Shown piece after piece: positions 32,252 to 40,229 of a DNA stretch of 64,000 nt. Position 1 is the stretch's first letter. Each line of letters starts with the position of its first letter. The notes under the pieces were generated by a model. It was not told the DNA's origin. It saw nothing but the letters and a program-made list of their open reading frames with translations, and did not search any database. Both the position numbers and the translations under genes were made by a program. The DNA is taken from the NCBI GenBank assembly GCA_035910535.1, contig JAMHXF010000025.1, positions 1 through 64,000 of the forward strand, given 5' to 3'. This DNA is from Archangium_A sp035910535. Its GTDB lineage: Bacteria > Myxococcota > Myxococcia > Myxococcales > Myxococcaceae.

Positions 32252-33898
32252 ATGCGCCAGCTTTCCGTCGGGTTGTGCCTCACCTTGTGGGCGTGCACCA
32301 CCGTCGTGCCTGACCTGCCCGACGCCGGCAAGCTGCCGCCAGGCGACGCCGGCCAGCCTCCGCAACCCGACGCAGGCACGCCGTTGATGCCCGGTGACGC
32401 CGGCCCGGCCGACGTGGCGTTCGAGGTGCGCGCCGACCGCACCACGCACCCGATTTCGCCGTTGATCTACGGCACCAACCAGCCGCTCGGCGGGCGCTAC
32501 GGGCTGGTGCGCATGGGCGGCAATCGGCTCACCTGCTTCAACTGGGAAAACAACGCCTCGAACGCCGGCAACGACTACCAGTTTCAGAATGACGACTACC
32601 TGGTGATGAACCTCCCGGCCAACGAGCGCGGCGCCACCGGCGCGGCCATGAAGCAGCGCCTCGACGAAGCGCGGGGCCTCAACGCGGCGTTGATGGTGAC
32701 GGTGCCCATCGTCGACTCCGTCGCGGCCGACCGAAACGGCGGCGGAGACGTGCGCAACACGCCCAACCACCTCACCACGCGCTTCAAGCGCAACCGCGCG
32801 AGCAAGGGCGGCGCGCTGTCGCTCACGCCCGACCTGACGGACGACTCGGTGTACCAGGACGAGTTCATTCACTGGGTGCAGGCCAACGCCAACGGGGTGC
32901 CCATCGTGGTCTCGCTCGACAACGAGCCCGACCTCTGGAGCGACACGCACGCGCAGGTGCACCCCACGCCGGTGACGTACGTGGAGCTGACCACGCGCAC
33001 CATCGAGTACGCGAAGGCCGTGAAGGCCACCTGGCCCAGCGTGCCGGTGACGGGCTTCGTCAGCTACGGCTTCGCCGGCTTCGTGAACCTGCAGACCGCG
33101 AGCGACGCCGCCGGCAAGGGCGAGTTCATCGACTACTTCCTGCAGCAGCTCGCGGCGGCGTCGAACACCGAAGGCCGCCGGCTGGTCGACTACCTCGACC
33201 TGCACTGGTACCCCGAGGCGCAGGGCAGCGGCCGCATCATCGGCGCCGACACCAGCAGCGCGTCAGTCACCGCGCGCGTGCAGGCCCCGCGCAGCCTGTG
33301 GGACTCGACCTACAACGAGCGCAGCTGGGTGCGCGACTTCGTGGGCGGGCCCATTCGCCTCATCCCCAGCCTCAAAGAGAAGATCGCCGCCAACTGGCCG
33401 GGCACGCTGCTCGCGTTCACCGAGTGGAACTACGGCGGCGGCGGGCACATCAGCGGCGGCGTGGCCACGGCCGACGTGCTCGGCATCTTCGGGCGCGAGC
33501 AGGTGGGCCTGGCCAGCTACTGGAAATTGAACGGCGCCGAGCCGTACGCCGAAGCGGCCTTCGCGGCGTTCCGCGACTTCGACGGCGCGGGCGGCGCGTT
33601 CGGAGACACCTCCGTGCAGGCCACCACGAGCGACGCCGCCATGGCGTCCATCTACGCGAGCCTCGACGCGGCGAACCCGGCGCGCGTGGTGCTCGTCGTC
33701 ATCAACAAAGACAACACGAGCCACGAGGCGTCGGTGGCGCTCACGCACGGCACGCGCTTCACGAAGCTCAAGGTCTTCACGCTCACCTCGGCGGCGGCGC
33801 AGGTGCGCGCCCAGCCCGACGTCGCGGCGACGGACACCAACGTCTTCCGCTACGCGATGCCGCCGTTGTCGGTCTCCGTGCTGGTGCCCGTGCCGTGA
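32252..33898 (+). CDS. second GH44-family endoglycanase, lipoprotein
   Basis: This encodes 548 residues. The lipobox CLTLWAC gives an anchored Cys at about residue 15. A Pro/Asp/Gly-rich linker (about 20-52) precedes the catalytic domain, which begins HPISPLIYGTNQ. It has MGGNRLTCFNWENNASNAG, acid/base Glu225 in DNEPDLWSDTH, LDLHWYPE, and nucleophile Glu391 in FTEWNYGGGG. A C-terminal beta-sandwich follows (about 440-548). It lacks the N-terminal beta domain of its neighbour at 29145, so the two are divergent paralogues and not a recent duplicate. Surface location next to the polymerase suggests editing of the exported polysaccharide. A small membrane-protein gene overlaps its stop (GTGA). 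Confidence 0.88.
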   Translation: MRQLSVGLCLTLWACTTVVPDLPDAGKLPPGDAGQPPQPDAGTPLMPGDAGPADVAFEVRADRTTHPISPLIYGTNQPLGGRYGLVRMGGNRLTCFNWENNASNAGNDYQFQNDDYLVMNLPANERGATGAAMKQRLDEARGLNAALMVTVPIVDSVAADRNGGGDVRNTPNHLTTRFKRNRASKGGALSLTPDLTDDSVYQDEFIHWVQANANGVPIVVSLDNEPDLWSDTHAQVHPTPVTYVELTTRTIEYAKAVKATWPSVPVTGFVSYGFAGFVNLQTASDAAGKGEFIDYFLQQLAAASNTEGRRLVDYLDLHWYPEAQGSGRIIGADTSSASVTARVQAPRSLWDSTYNERSWVRDFVGGPIRLIPSLKEKIAANWPGTLLAFTEWNYGGGGHISGGVATADVLGIFGREQVGLASYWKLNGAEPYAEAAFAAFRDFDGAGGAFGDTSVQATTSDAAMASIYASLDAANPARVVLVVINKDNTSHEASVALTHGTRFTKLKVFTLTSAAAQVRAQPDVAATDTNVFRYAMPPLSVSVLVPVP

Positions 33899-34065
33899 CG
33901 AAGCTGGCGCTGCTGTCCATCGCGCTGGCGACGGTCATTCTCCCGCTGGTGGCGGCGACCGACTCGAACCCCTGGCGCGGCGTGAAGAAGGCGCTGGTCT
34001 GGGTGCTGGCCTTCAACCTCTTCTTCGTCTTCTTCCTGCGCGTCGTCGTGCCGCGCCTCGGCTGA
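33895..34065 (+). CDS. small two-helix membrane protein
   Basis: This encodes 56 residues from a GTG that overlaps the GH44 stop. Residues about 4-20 and 32-50 are hydrophobic helices (LLSIALATVILPLVAA; WVLAFNLFFVFFLRVVV) joined by a short loop TDSNPWRGVKK. There is no known family. It sits 3 nt before the polymerase gene, so it is probably co-translated with it and may be a small subunit or stabiliser of the polymerase complex. The consistent spacing on both sides argues for a real gene. Confidence 0.65.
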   Translation: MTKLALLSIALATVILPLVAATDSNPWRGVKKALVWVLAFNLFFVFFLRVVVPRLG

Positions 34066-34068
34066 CGA

Positions 34069-36624
34069 ATGCTGCGCCTCACGCTCCTCACGCTCTCGCG
34101 GTACCGCTGGTCGGCCCTGGCGGCGGCGGTGTGTGCCCTGCTGGTGGGCTTCTCGGTGGCGCAGGTCAGGCCGGAGCGCTGGGTCGCGTGGGCAGAAATC
34201 TACGTGCACGAGCCGGCGGCCATTCACCGCCTCGCCAACCCCTTCACCACCGCGCCGCGCGACGGCGAGGGCATGAAAGAGCTCGAGGCCTGGCTCACGT
34301 CACGCGAGCGGCTGGTGGCGATGGTGAAAGACACCGCGCTCGTCGACCGCTGGGGCCCCGGGCGGCCCAGGCCCCTGCAGCTCGTCGCAGCGCTGCGCGA
34401 ACGCGTGCGCGGCGAGGTGCCTGAGGTCGACGTGCTCGACGCGTTGGTGGAGCTCGTCGAGCACCGCCTCGACGTCACCGTCGAAAGGCAGCGCGTCACC
34501 ATCAACGTCGAGTGGAGCGACCCGGCCGTCGCGCAGGCGCTGCTCGACTCGCAGGTCAAGGCGCTGCTGCGAGAACGCGAGACGCGGGAGGTGCGCGCGC
34601 TCGAAGACGCCGCCGCAGCGCTCGACGAGCAGGTCTCGGGCGTGCAGGCCGAGATGGTCAACCGCATCAACGAAATCGACGGCCGGGTGCTGCGCGCGCG
34701 CGCCGAGGGCCGCCGCCCCGCCGTCGACGCCGAGCGAGAACAGCTGCTGCGGGATCAGGAGCGGCTCGGCCAACTGCTGGTGCGCGCCGACGAGAAACAC
34801 ATCAGCGCCGACGTGCTCAAGCGCTCGAACACGCTGCGCTTCGTGGTGGTGCGACCCGCGCTGCGCCCGCTGCAACCCGACGGCGCGGGGAAGAACGTGC
34901 GCGCGCTGGTCGTCGTGCTTTCGGCGCTCGCGGCGGCGCTCACCACTGCCTTCGGGCTCGCGTTGGTGAGCGGCACGTTGTTCTCGCGCGCCACCACACA
35001 GCGCGTGCTGCAACTCGAGGTGCTGGGCGCCCTGCCCGGCCAGAGCGTCGTCGAGCAGCCGCGCGTACGCTGGTGGGTCTGGCTGCTGGCGCTGGGCTTC
35101 GCGGCGCTTTCGGGGCTCGCGGCCGGCATGTCGCGCGGCAACCTGGTGCAGGCGCTGGCGCCCACGCTGGCCGCCGTGGGGCTCTGGCAGTTGTGGACGC
35201 GCCCGCTCAAGTGGCCGCTGCTGGGGTTGATGCTGCTGGCCGTCACCATCGACGACCCGACCGACCGGCCCTACGTCGGGCTGTGGCATTCACCGACCTG
35301 GGCGTTGGGAAAATTCTTCTACACGAACGTGGCGTGGTTCACGGGCTTCGAGCTGTCCATCATGGGGCTCGCGGCGCTGATGTTTCTGCGGCGCGTGGTG
35401 ACCAGCGGGCTGAGCGGGCTGGCCGTCGACCCCACGGGCGCGAGCTCCCCCCGGCTGCTGCGCCGCCTGCTGCTGCTCTCGGGCGCCACGGTCTTGTGGC
35501 TGGTGGTGCTGGGCGTCGCGCGCGGCGGCGTGTTCCGTGAAGCGCTCTGGCAGTTTCGATCGCTGTTGATGATGCCGCTGGTGGCCATGCTGGCGCTGCA
35601 CGCCTTCGAGTTCCCACGCGACTTCAAGCCGCTGGCCGTGGTGCTGGGCATCGGCACGGTGGTCAAAGCCCTGCTCGGCACGTGGTTCATCTACGGCGTC
35701 GCGTACCCGATGGGCGAAATCCCCCCGCACACCACGGGCCACAACGACACGATGATCTTCGTCATGGCCACCGTGTTGGCCTTCACGCGCGTCTGGGAAA
35801 AGCCGTCGTGGCGCTCGGTGGGCATCGCGCTGTTCCTGGTGGCCTTCGCGGCCATGGGCATGCGCCTCAACGACCGCCGCATCGCCTACGTCGACATCGC
35901 CATCGCGCTGGGCTTCTTCTTCCTCATCAGCCCCATGAACCGCGTCAAGCGCGTCGCCATACGCCTCGGCGTGGCGATGCTGCCGGTGCTGCTGCTGTAC
36001 GTCGCCGTCGGGTGGAACTCGCACAGCGGCGTGTTCAAGCCCGTGGCCAAGGTGCGCTCCATCATCGCGCCCACTGAAGACTCAGAAGAAGAGAGCTCCA
36101 ACGTCGAGCGCGACATCGAGAACTACAACATCACCAAGTCGTGGGAACGGAACATGTTCTTCGGCCAGGGCTTCGGGCACGCCTTCACCGAATTCACACC
36201 GTCGAACGACTTCGCGCAGTCGCGCTTCGGGCACATCGGGCACAACTCCGTGCTGTGGCTGCTGTGGATTGGCGGCATCGTCGGGTACACCGGCGTGATG
36301 CTGTACCTGGCCGTGGTGGTCTTCCTCATTGGCCGCACGTTTCAGAAGGCAACCGCCTGGAACGAGCGCGTGGCGCTGGCCATGGCGCTCAGCGTCATCC
36401 TCACGCACCTGATGCAGGCCTTCGGTGACATGGGCATGTTGTCGATTCAGTTCGTCTTCTTCGTCAGCACCGCCACCGCCGTCGCAGGCCGTCTTGCAGT
36501 GCGTCATAAAATCATGGCCATTAGCCCGACTGAACCCATGACGCAGCCAATTTTATACAGCGTCACGGAACAGCCACGGACCATCACTCAGCAATTACAA
36601 GTATTTATAAACGGAAAGGACTGA
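34069..36624 (+). CDS. Wzz-like chain-length domain fused to a Wzy-type polysaccharide polymerase
   Basis: This encodes 851 residues. The N-terminal third resembles Wzz/Wzc chain-length regulators. It has a helix at about 12-33, a periplasmic domain with WAEIYVHEPAAIH and VEWSDPAVAQALLDSQVKALL, a coiled coil (about 180-235), and a closing helix (about 277-298) after a Pro-rich VVRPALRPLQPDG turn. From about 335 a polytopic part begins, with about ten helices and a large loop containing HTTGHNDTMIF and an acidic NVERDIENYNI segment, as in O-antigen polymerase/ligase (Wzy_C-type) proteins. The fusion would put length control and polymerisation in one chain. The last about 45 codons are clearly less GC-rich than the rest. 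It lies between the second GH44 gene and the initiating transferase. Confidence 0.8.
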   Translation: MLRLTLLTLSRYRWSALAAAVCALLVGFSVAQVRPERWVAWAEIYVHEPAAIHRLANPFTTAPRDGEGMKELEAWLTSRERLVAMVKDTALVDRWGPGRPRPLQLVAALRERVRGEVPEVDVLDALVELVEHRLDVTVERQRVTINVEWSDPAVAQALLDSQVKALLRERETREVRALEDAAAALDEQVSGVQAEMVNRINEIDGRVLRARAEGRRPAVDAEREQLLRDQERLGQLLVRADEKHISADVLKRSNTLRFVVVRPALRPLQPDGAGKNVRALVVVLSALAAALTTAFGLALVSGTLFSRATTQRVLQLEVLGALPGQSVVEQPRVRWWVWLLALGFAALSGLAAGMSRGNLVQALAPTLAAVGLWQLWTRPLKWPLLGLMLLAVTIDDPTDRPYVGLWHSPTWALGKFFYTNVAWFTGFELSIMGLAALMFLRRVVTSGLSGLAVDPTGASSPRLLRRLLLLSGATVLWLVVLGVARGGVFREALWQFRSLLMMPLVAMLALHAFEFPRDFKPLAVVLGIGTVVKALLGTWFIYGVAYPMGEIPPHTTGHNDTMIFVMATVLAFTRVWEKPSWRSVGIALFLVAFAAMGMRLNDRRIAYVDIAIALGFFFLISPMNRVKRVAIRLGVAMLPVLLLYVAVGWNSHSGVFKPVAKVRSIIAPTEDSEEESSNVERDIENYNITKSWERNMFFGQGFGHAFTEFTPSNDFAQSRFGHIGHNSVLWLLWIGGIVGYTGVMLYLAVVVFLIGRTFQKATAWNERVALAMALSVILTHLMQAFGDMGMLSIQFVFFVSTATAVAGRLAVRHKIMAISPTEPMTQPILYSVTEQPRTITQQLQVFINGKD

Positions 36625-36703
36625 GGCGTTTTCAACCCGGCGACAATGTGCGCATATGTGAACGGGTCAGGAAACTTTACGCCGTTTTGAACGAGAAACG
36701 CAC

Positions 36704-38086
36704 ATGAACTCCCTGTTTGGTCGCCTGGCAGCCGGTTTGATCGCTCGATTGGCGCTGGCCATCGACGTCGGACTGCTGGTGGTCGCGCTGGTGGTGGCGT
36801 CGCTGTTGGGCTCAGGCGTTGCGCCCTCGCTGCCGAGTTTCGCGCTGACCGCGTGCTGCGTGTGGTTGTTCATGTCGCTCGCGCTGCGTCACTACGATCC
36901 ATGGGCGCCTGATCGCGCCTGGGCCGACGACGCGGCGATGACGTCGATTCTGGTGTTCGCCGAGACCACGGTGGTGGCCGCGTCGACGCACGTGTTCGGC
37001 GTTGAAGGCCTGCCGAGCGCCGGCTTGTTCCTGCTCGTGCTGTGGCCCACCGCGCTGGTGATGCGCGTGTCGGTCTTCCGCAACTTCTCGCCGCGCTCGG
37101 GCCCCACGGAGCAGGTGCTCGTGGTCGGCACCGGCGCGTTGGCGCGCGCGACCGCCGACGACCTGCGCCGCAAGGGCCGCAGCGAGCTGCTCGGCTTCGT
37201 GCGCTTCTCGAACGAGAAGGCCCCGGAGGCGATGCGCAGCCGCGTGCTCGGCACCGCCAACGACATCGAATCGGTGCTCCGCAACGTGCCCGTCGGCGAG
37301 GTGTTCATCGCCAACAACAACTTCCTGCACGCCGAAGAAATGCAGGCGGTGGTGAAGACCTGCGAGCGCTTCGGGGTGCCGTTCGCGATCCCCGCGAACA
37401 TGTTCCGGCTCGACCGCGCCCGCCCGCTGCTCTCGCACGGCGTCTCTGACGGCTACATTCACTACCAGTCGGTCACCAGCAAGCCTGTGCAGATGGCCTT
37501 CAAGCGCTTCTTCGACATCGCCTCGTCGGGCGTCGCGCTGTGGTTCCTCGCCCCGCTGCTGTTGGTCGTCGCGGTCCTGGTGAAGCTCACCAGCCGGGGC
37601 CCGGTGCTCTTCCGCCAGCAGCGCGTCGGCCTGCATGGCCAGCCGTTCGGCATGCTGAAGTTCCGCACGATGGTCGAGAACGCCGAAGCGCTGAAGGCGC
37701 AGCTCGCCGCCAGCAACGAAATGGACGGCCCGGTCTTCAAGATGAAGCACGACCCGCGCATCACGCGCATTGGCCGCTTCCTCCGCAAGTTCTCCATCGA
37801 CGAGTTGCCTCAGCTCATCAACGTGCTGCGCGGTGACATGAGCGTCGTCGGGCCGCGCCCGCCGGTGCCCACCGAGGTCGCCAAGTACGAGCCCTGGCAG
37901 CGCCGCCGTTTGTCGGTGCGCCCCGGCCTCACGTGCATCTGGCAGGTCTCGGGTCGCAACGAGATCAGCTTCGAGCAGTGGATGTACATGGACCTCCAGT
38001 ACATCGATAACTGGAGCTTCAAGAAAGACGTGGAGCTCGTTCTCAAGACCTTCCCCGTGGTGCTGACGGGCAAGGGCGCCAGCTAA
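36704..38086 (+). CDS. polyisoprenyl-phosphate hexose-1-phosphate transferase (EpsZ/WbaP-type)
   Basis: This encodes 460 residues. Four or five helices in the first 130 are followed by a Rossmann-like VLVVGTGALARATADDL domain and a helix (about 275-295). The C-terminal catalytic domain has KRFFDI, RGPVLFRQQRVGLHG, FGMLKFRTM, KHDPRITRIGRFLRKFSIDELPQ in two blocks, and SVVGPRPP. Known: these enzymes start polysaccharide synthesis by moving a sugar-1-phosphate onto undecaprenyl phosphate at the inner membrane. With the next genes (flippase, OPX, barrel, response regulator, Wzc, glycosyltransferase) the order matches M. xanthus epsZ-wzxE-epsY-epsX-epsW-epsV-epsU as I recall it. A 79-nt gap upstream, AT-richer than its surroundings, probably holds a promoter. 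Confidence 0.93.
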   Translation: MNSLFGRLAAGLIARLALAIDVGLLVVALVVASLLGSGVAPSLPSFALTACCVWLFMSLALRHYDPWAPDRAWADDAAMTSILVFAETTVVAASTHVFGVEGLPSAGLFLLVLWPTALVMRVSVFRNFSPRSGPTEQVLVVGTGALARATADDLRRKGRSELLGFVRFSNEKAPEAMRSRVLGTANDIESVLRNVPVGEVFIANNNFLHAEEMQAVVKTCERFGVPFAIPANMFRLDRARPLLSHGVSDGYIHYQSVTSKPVQMAFKRFFDIASSGVALWFLAPLLLVVAVLVKLTSRGPVLFRQQRVGLHGQPFGMLKFRTMVENAEALKAQLAASNEMDGPVFKMKHDPRITRIGRFLRKFSIDELPQLINVLRGDMSVVGPRPPVPTEVAKYEPWQRRRLSVRPGLTCIWQVSGRNEISFEQWMYMDLQYIDNWSFKKDVELVLKTFPVVLTGKGAS

Positions 38087-38096
38087 GCGCCACGTC

Positions 38097-39635
38097 GTGA
38101 CCCCGGAGCCTGAGCAGAAGGGCCAGAGCGACGTTCTGCTCGCCCTTCGCAACACCATCAAGCTGCTGGGCTCGTTGCTCTTCACGTGGAGCATCGCGCT
38201 CGGTGTGCGGCTGCTGTTGCCCCGCTACCTCGGCCCCGACGCGTTCGGCGCGGTCAACTTCGCCGACGCCTTCACCAACACCGCGTTCGTCGTCATCGGG
38301 CTCGGGCTCGACACGTACATTCGTAAAGAAGTCTCGGTGCGCCCGGAGCACGCGAACGACTTCTTCGCGGGCACCACGCTGCTCCGCGTGCTGGGCGCGC
38401 TGCTGGTGTTCGCCGGAATGCAGGCGTTTCTGGTGCTGGCCGACCGCCCGCGCGACACGTGGCTGTTGGTGCACCTCTTCGGGGTGTCGGCGTTCTTGTT
38501 CATGATGAACCAGAGCTTCGCGGCGCTGCTGCACGCGCGCGGCGCGGTCGACGGGCTCTCGGTGCTGAACATCGCCACCAAGGTCGTCTGGGGCGCGGGC
38601 ACCATGCTCTCGGTCATCTTCAAGTGGCCGCTGTGGACGGTGGCCTTCGCCGTCGTCCTCTCCGAAGGCCTCAAGACGGCAGGCTCGGTGCTGCTGGTGA
38701 ACAAGCACCTGCAGCTCTCGTGGAAGGTGAACCCGACGGCGGTGAAGATCGCCATCGTCAGCTCGCTGCCCATTTTTCTCAACGTCGCGGCCCACACCAT
38801 CTACAGCAAGCTCGACGTCAGCATTCTGGCCGTGGTCGCCAACGAGCGCGAGGTGGCCTGGTACGGCGCGGCGAGCCTGATTTCCGGCCTGGCGTTGATG
38901 GTGACGCCGATGATCGGCTGGGTGTTGATGCCGTTGTTCGCGCGCGCGCGCGCCCGCAGCGACGAAGAGTACACGCAGGTCATGCGCCGCTCGCTGGAGC
39001 TGGTGTTGATCATCGCCTTCCCCAGCTCGCTCTTCGTGGGCCTCGGCGCCGAGACGTGGGTGGTGCTGCTCTACGGCGAGCCGTACGCGCCGGCGGCGAC
39101 CTCGCTGCAGATCCTCTCGAGCATCTTCGTGCTGACCTACGTGGCGATCCTCTCGTCGAACGCGCTCATTCTGACGGGGCGCGCGTGGGCGCAGGCGGGC
39201 ATCAGCATTTCAGGCCTCGCGGTGAACCCGCTGCTCAACTGGTTTTTCATTCCCTGGGCCATGGCGCGGTGGGCGCAAGGCGGCGCCGGCGTGGGCGCGG
39301 CCATCGGCCAGCTGGGCACTGAAATCGTCGTCACCGTGATGATGACGGCGCTCGTCGGCCGGCGCGCGTTCGATCGCCGCTCGGTGCTCATCGTCGTCAA
39401 GACGCTGCTGGTGTGCGCGCTGGTCATCGCGCTCGACCGCTGGCTCGACGGCCGCGTGCACGCGTTCATTCGGCTGGCCATCGACCTCGTCGCCTACGTG
39501 GCGCTGGCCGTCGCCGTGCGCGCCGTACACGTTCAAGAGACGGTTGCGTTTGCGCGCGCCGCGCTCAAGAGCAAGAAGCAGCCCGCCGAACCGCCACCGC
39601 CTGAAGAACTCCCGCTCGAACGGAGCCAGCCATGA
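38097..39635 (+). CDS. wzx: Wzx-type polysaccharide repeat-unit flippase
   Basis: This encodes 512 residues with 12-14 predicted helices. The first helices contain SLLFTWSIALGVRLLLPRYLGPDAFGAVNFADAF (two adjacent blocks), which is the PST/MATE-like polysaccharide transporter signature. The C-terminal about 25 residues are Pro/Glu-rich and cytosolic. Known: Wzx flips the undecaprenyl-linked repeat unit to the periplasmic face, where Wzy polymerises it. The start is GTG, 11 nt after the transferase stop. The stop overlaps the OPX gene start (ATGA), showing tight coupling with export. Confidence 0.92.
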   Translation: MTPEPEQKGQSDVLLALRNTIKLLGSLLFTWSIALGVRLLLPRYLGPDAFGAVNFADAFTNTAFVVIGLGLDTYIRKEVSVRPEHANDFFAGTTLLRVLGALLVFAGMQAFLVLADRPRDTWLLVHLFGVSAFLFMMNQSFAALLHARGAVDGLSVLNIATKVVWGAGTMLSVIFKWPLWTVAFAVVLSEGLKTAGSVLLVNKHLQLSWKVNPTAVKIAIVSSLPIFLNVAAHTIYSKLDVSILAVVANEREVAWYGAASLISGLALMVTPMIGWVLMPLFARARARSDEEYTQVMRRSLELVLIIAFPSSLFVGLGAETWVVLLYGEPYAPAATSLQILSSIFVLTYVAILSSNALILTGRAWAQAGISISGLAVNPLLNWFFIPWAMARWAQGGAGVGAAIGQLGTEIVVTVMMTALVGRRAFDRRSVLIVVKTLLVCALVIALDRWLDGRVHAFIRLAIDLVAYVALAVAVRAVHVQETVAFARAALKSKKQPAEPPPPEELPLERSQP

Positions 39636-40222
39636 CTCGCCGCCTCGTGCTGTTCACCGCGCTGATGCTCTGTGGCTGCTACACGCCGCAGGGCGGCTTC
39701 ATCGCCGTCGAAGACTTCCGGCTGCCCGTCACCGGTGAGTACGTCATCTCTCCGGGCGACCTGCTGCACGTGCAGGTCTTTCAACAAGAGGCGATGTCGG
39801 CGCGCGTGCGCGTGCGGCGCGACGGCAAGGTGTCGCTGCCGATGGTCGGCGACGTCAACATCGCGGGGCGCTCGCCGACGGAGGTCGCGGGAGATCTCCA
39901 GCAGCGCCTCAAGGACTTCATCAACACGCCGCGCGTGAACGTGGTGCTTGAAGAAGCCCGGCCGGTGTCGGTGTCGATCGTCGGAGAGGTCATGCGCCCG
40001 GGCATCACCACCATGGAGGCGAACTCCGGCGTGCTGACGGCGATCGCGTCGGCCGGCGGCCTGACCGACTTCGCGCACCGTGACGGCATCTTCGTGCTGC
40101 GCAAGGTGCCGGCCAACGACACGCTGCGCCGCATTCGCTTCACGTGGGACGCGCTGACGCGGGGTGACGGCAACGCGGCGCGCTTCACGCTGTTGCCGGG
40201 TGACACCGTCGTCGTCGAGTGA
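39632..40222 (+). CDS. short outer-membrane polysaccharide export (OPX/Wza-like) lipoprotein
   Basis: This encodes 196 residues. Signal peptide and lipobox (LMLCGC) are present. A poly_export (PES) domain follows, with ISPGDLLHVQVFQQE and VRRDGKVSLPMVGDV, then one SLBB-type domain (VSIVGEVMRPGITTMEANSG, LTAIASAGGLTDFA). The protein stops at the end of the first SLBB domain. There is no second SLBB repeat and no C-terminal amphipathic helix, so unlike E. coli Wza it cannot form its own outer-membrane pore. The next gene encodes a barrel that may supply the pore. This corresponds in position to EpsY of M. xanthus. Confidence 0.9.
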   Translation: MTRRLVLFTALMLCGCYTPQGGFIAVEDFRLPVTGEYVISPGDLLHVQVFQQEAMSARVRVRRDGKVSLPMVGDVNIAGRSPTEVAGDLQQRLKDFINTPRVNVVLEEARPVSVSIVGEVMRPGITTMEANSGVLTAIASAGGLTDFAHRDGIFVLRKVPANDTLRRIRFTWDALTRGDGNAARFTLLPGDTVVVE

Positions 40223-40229
40223 GCTGCCG

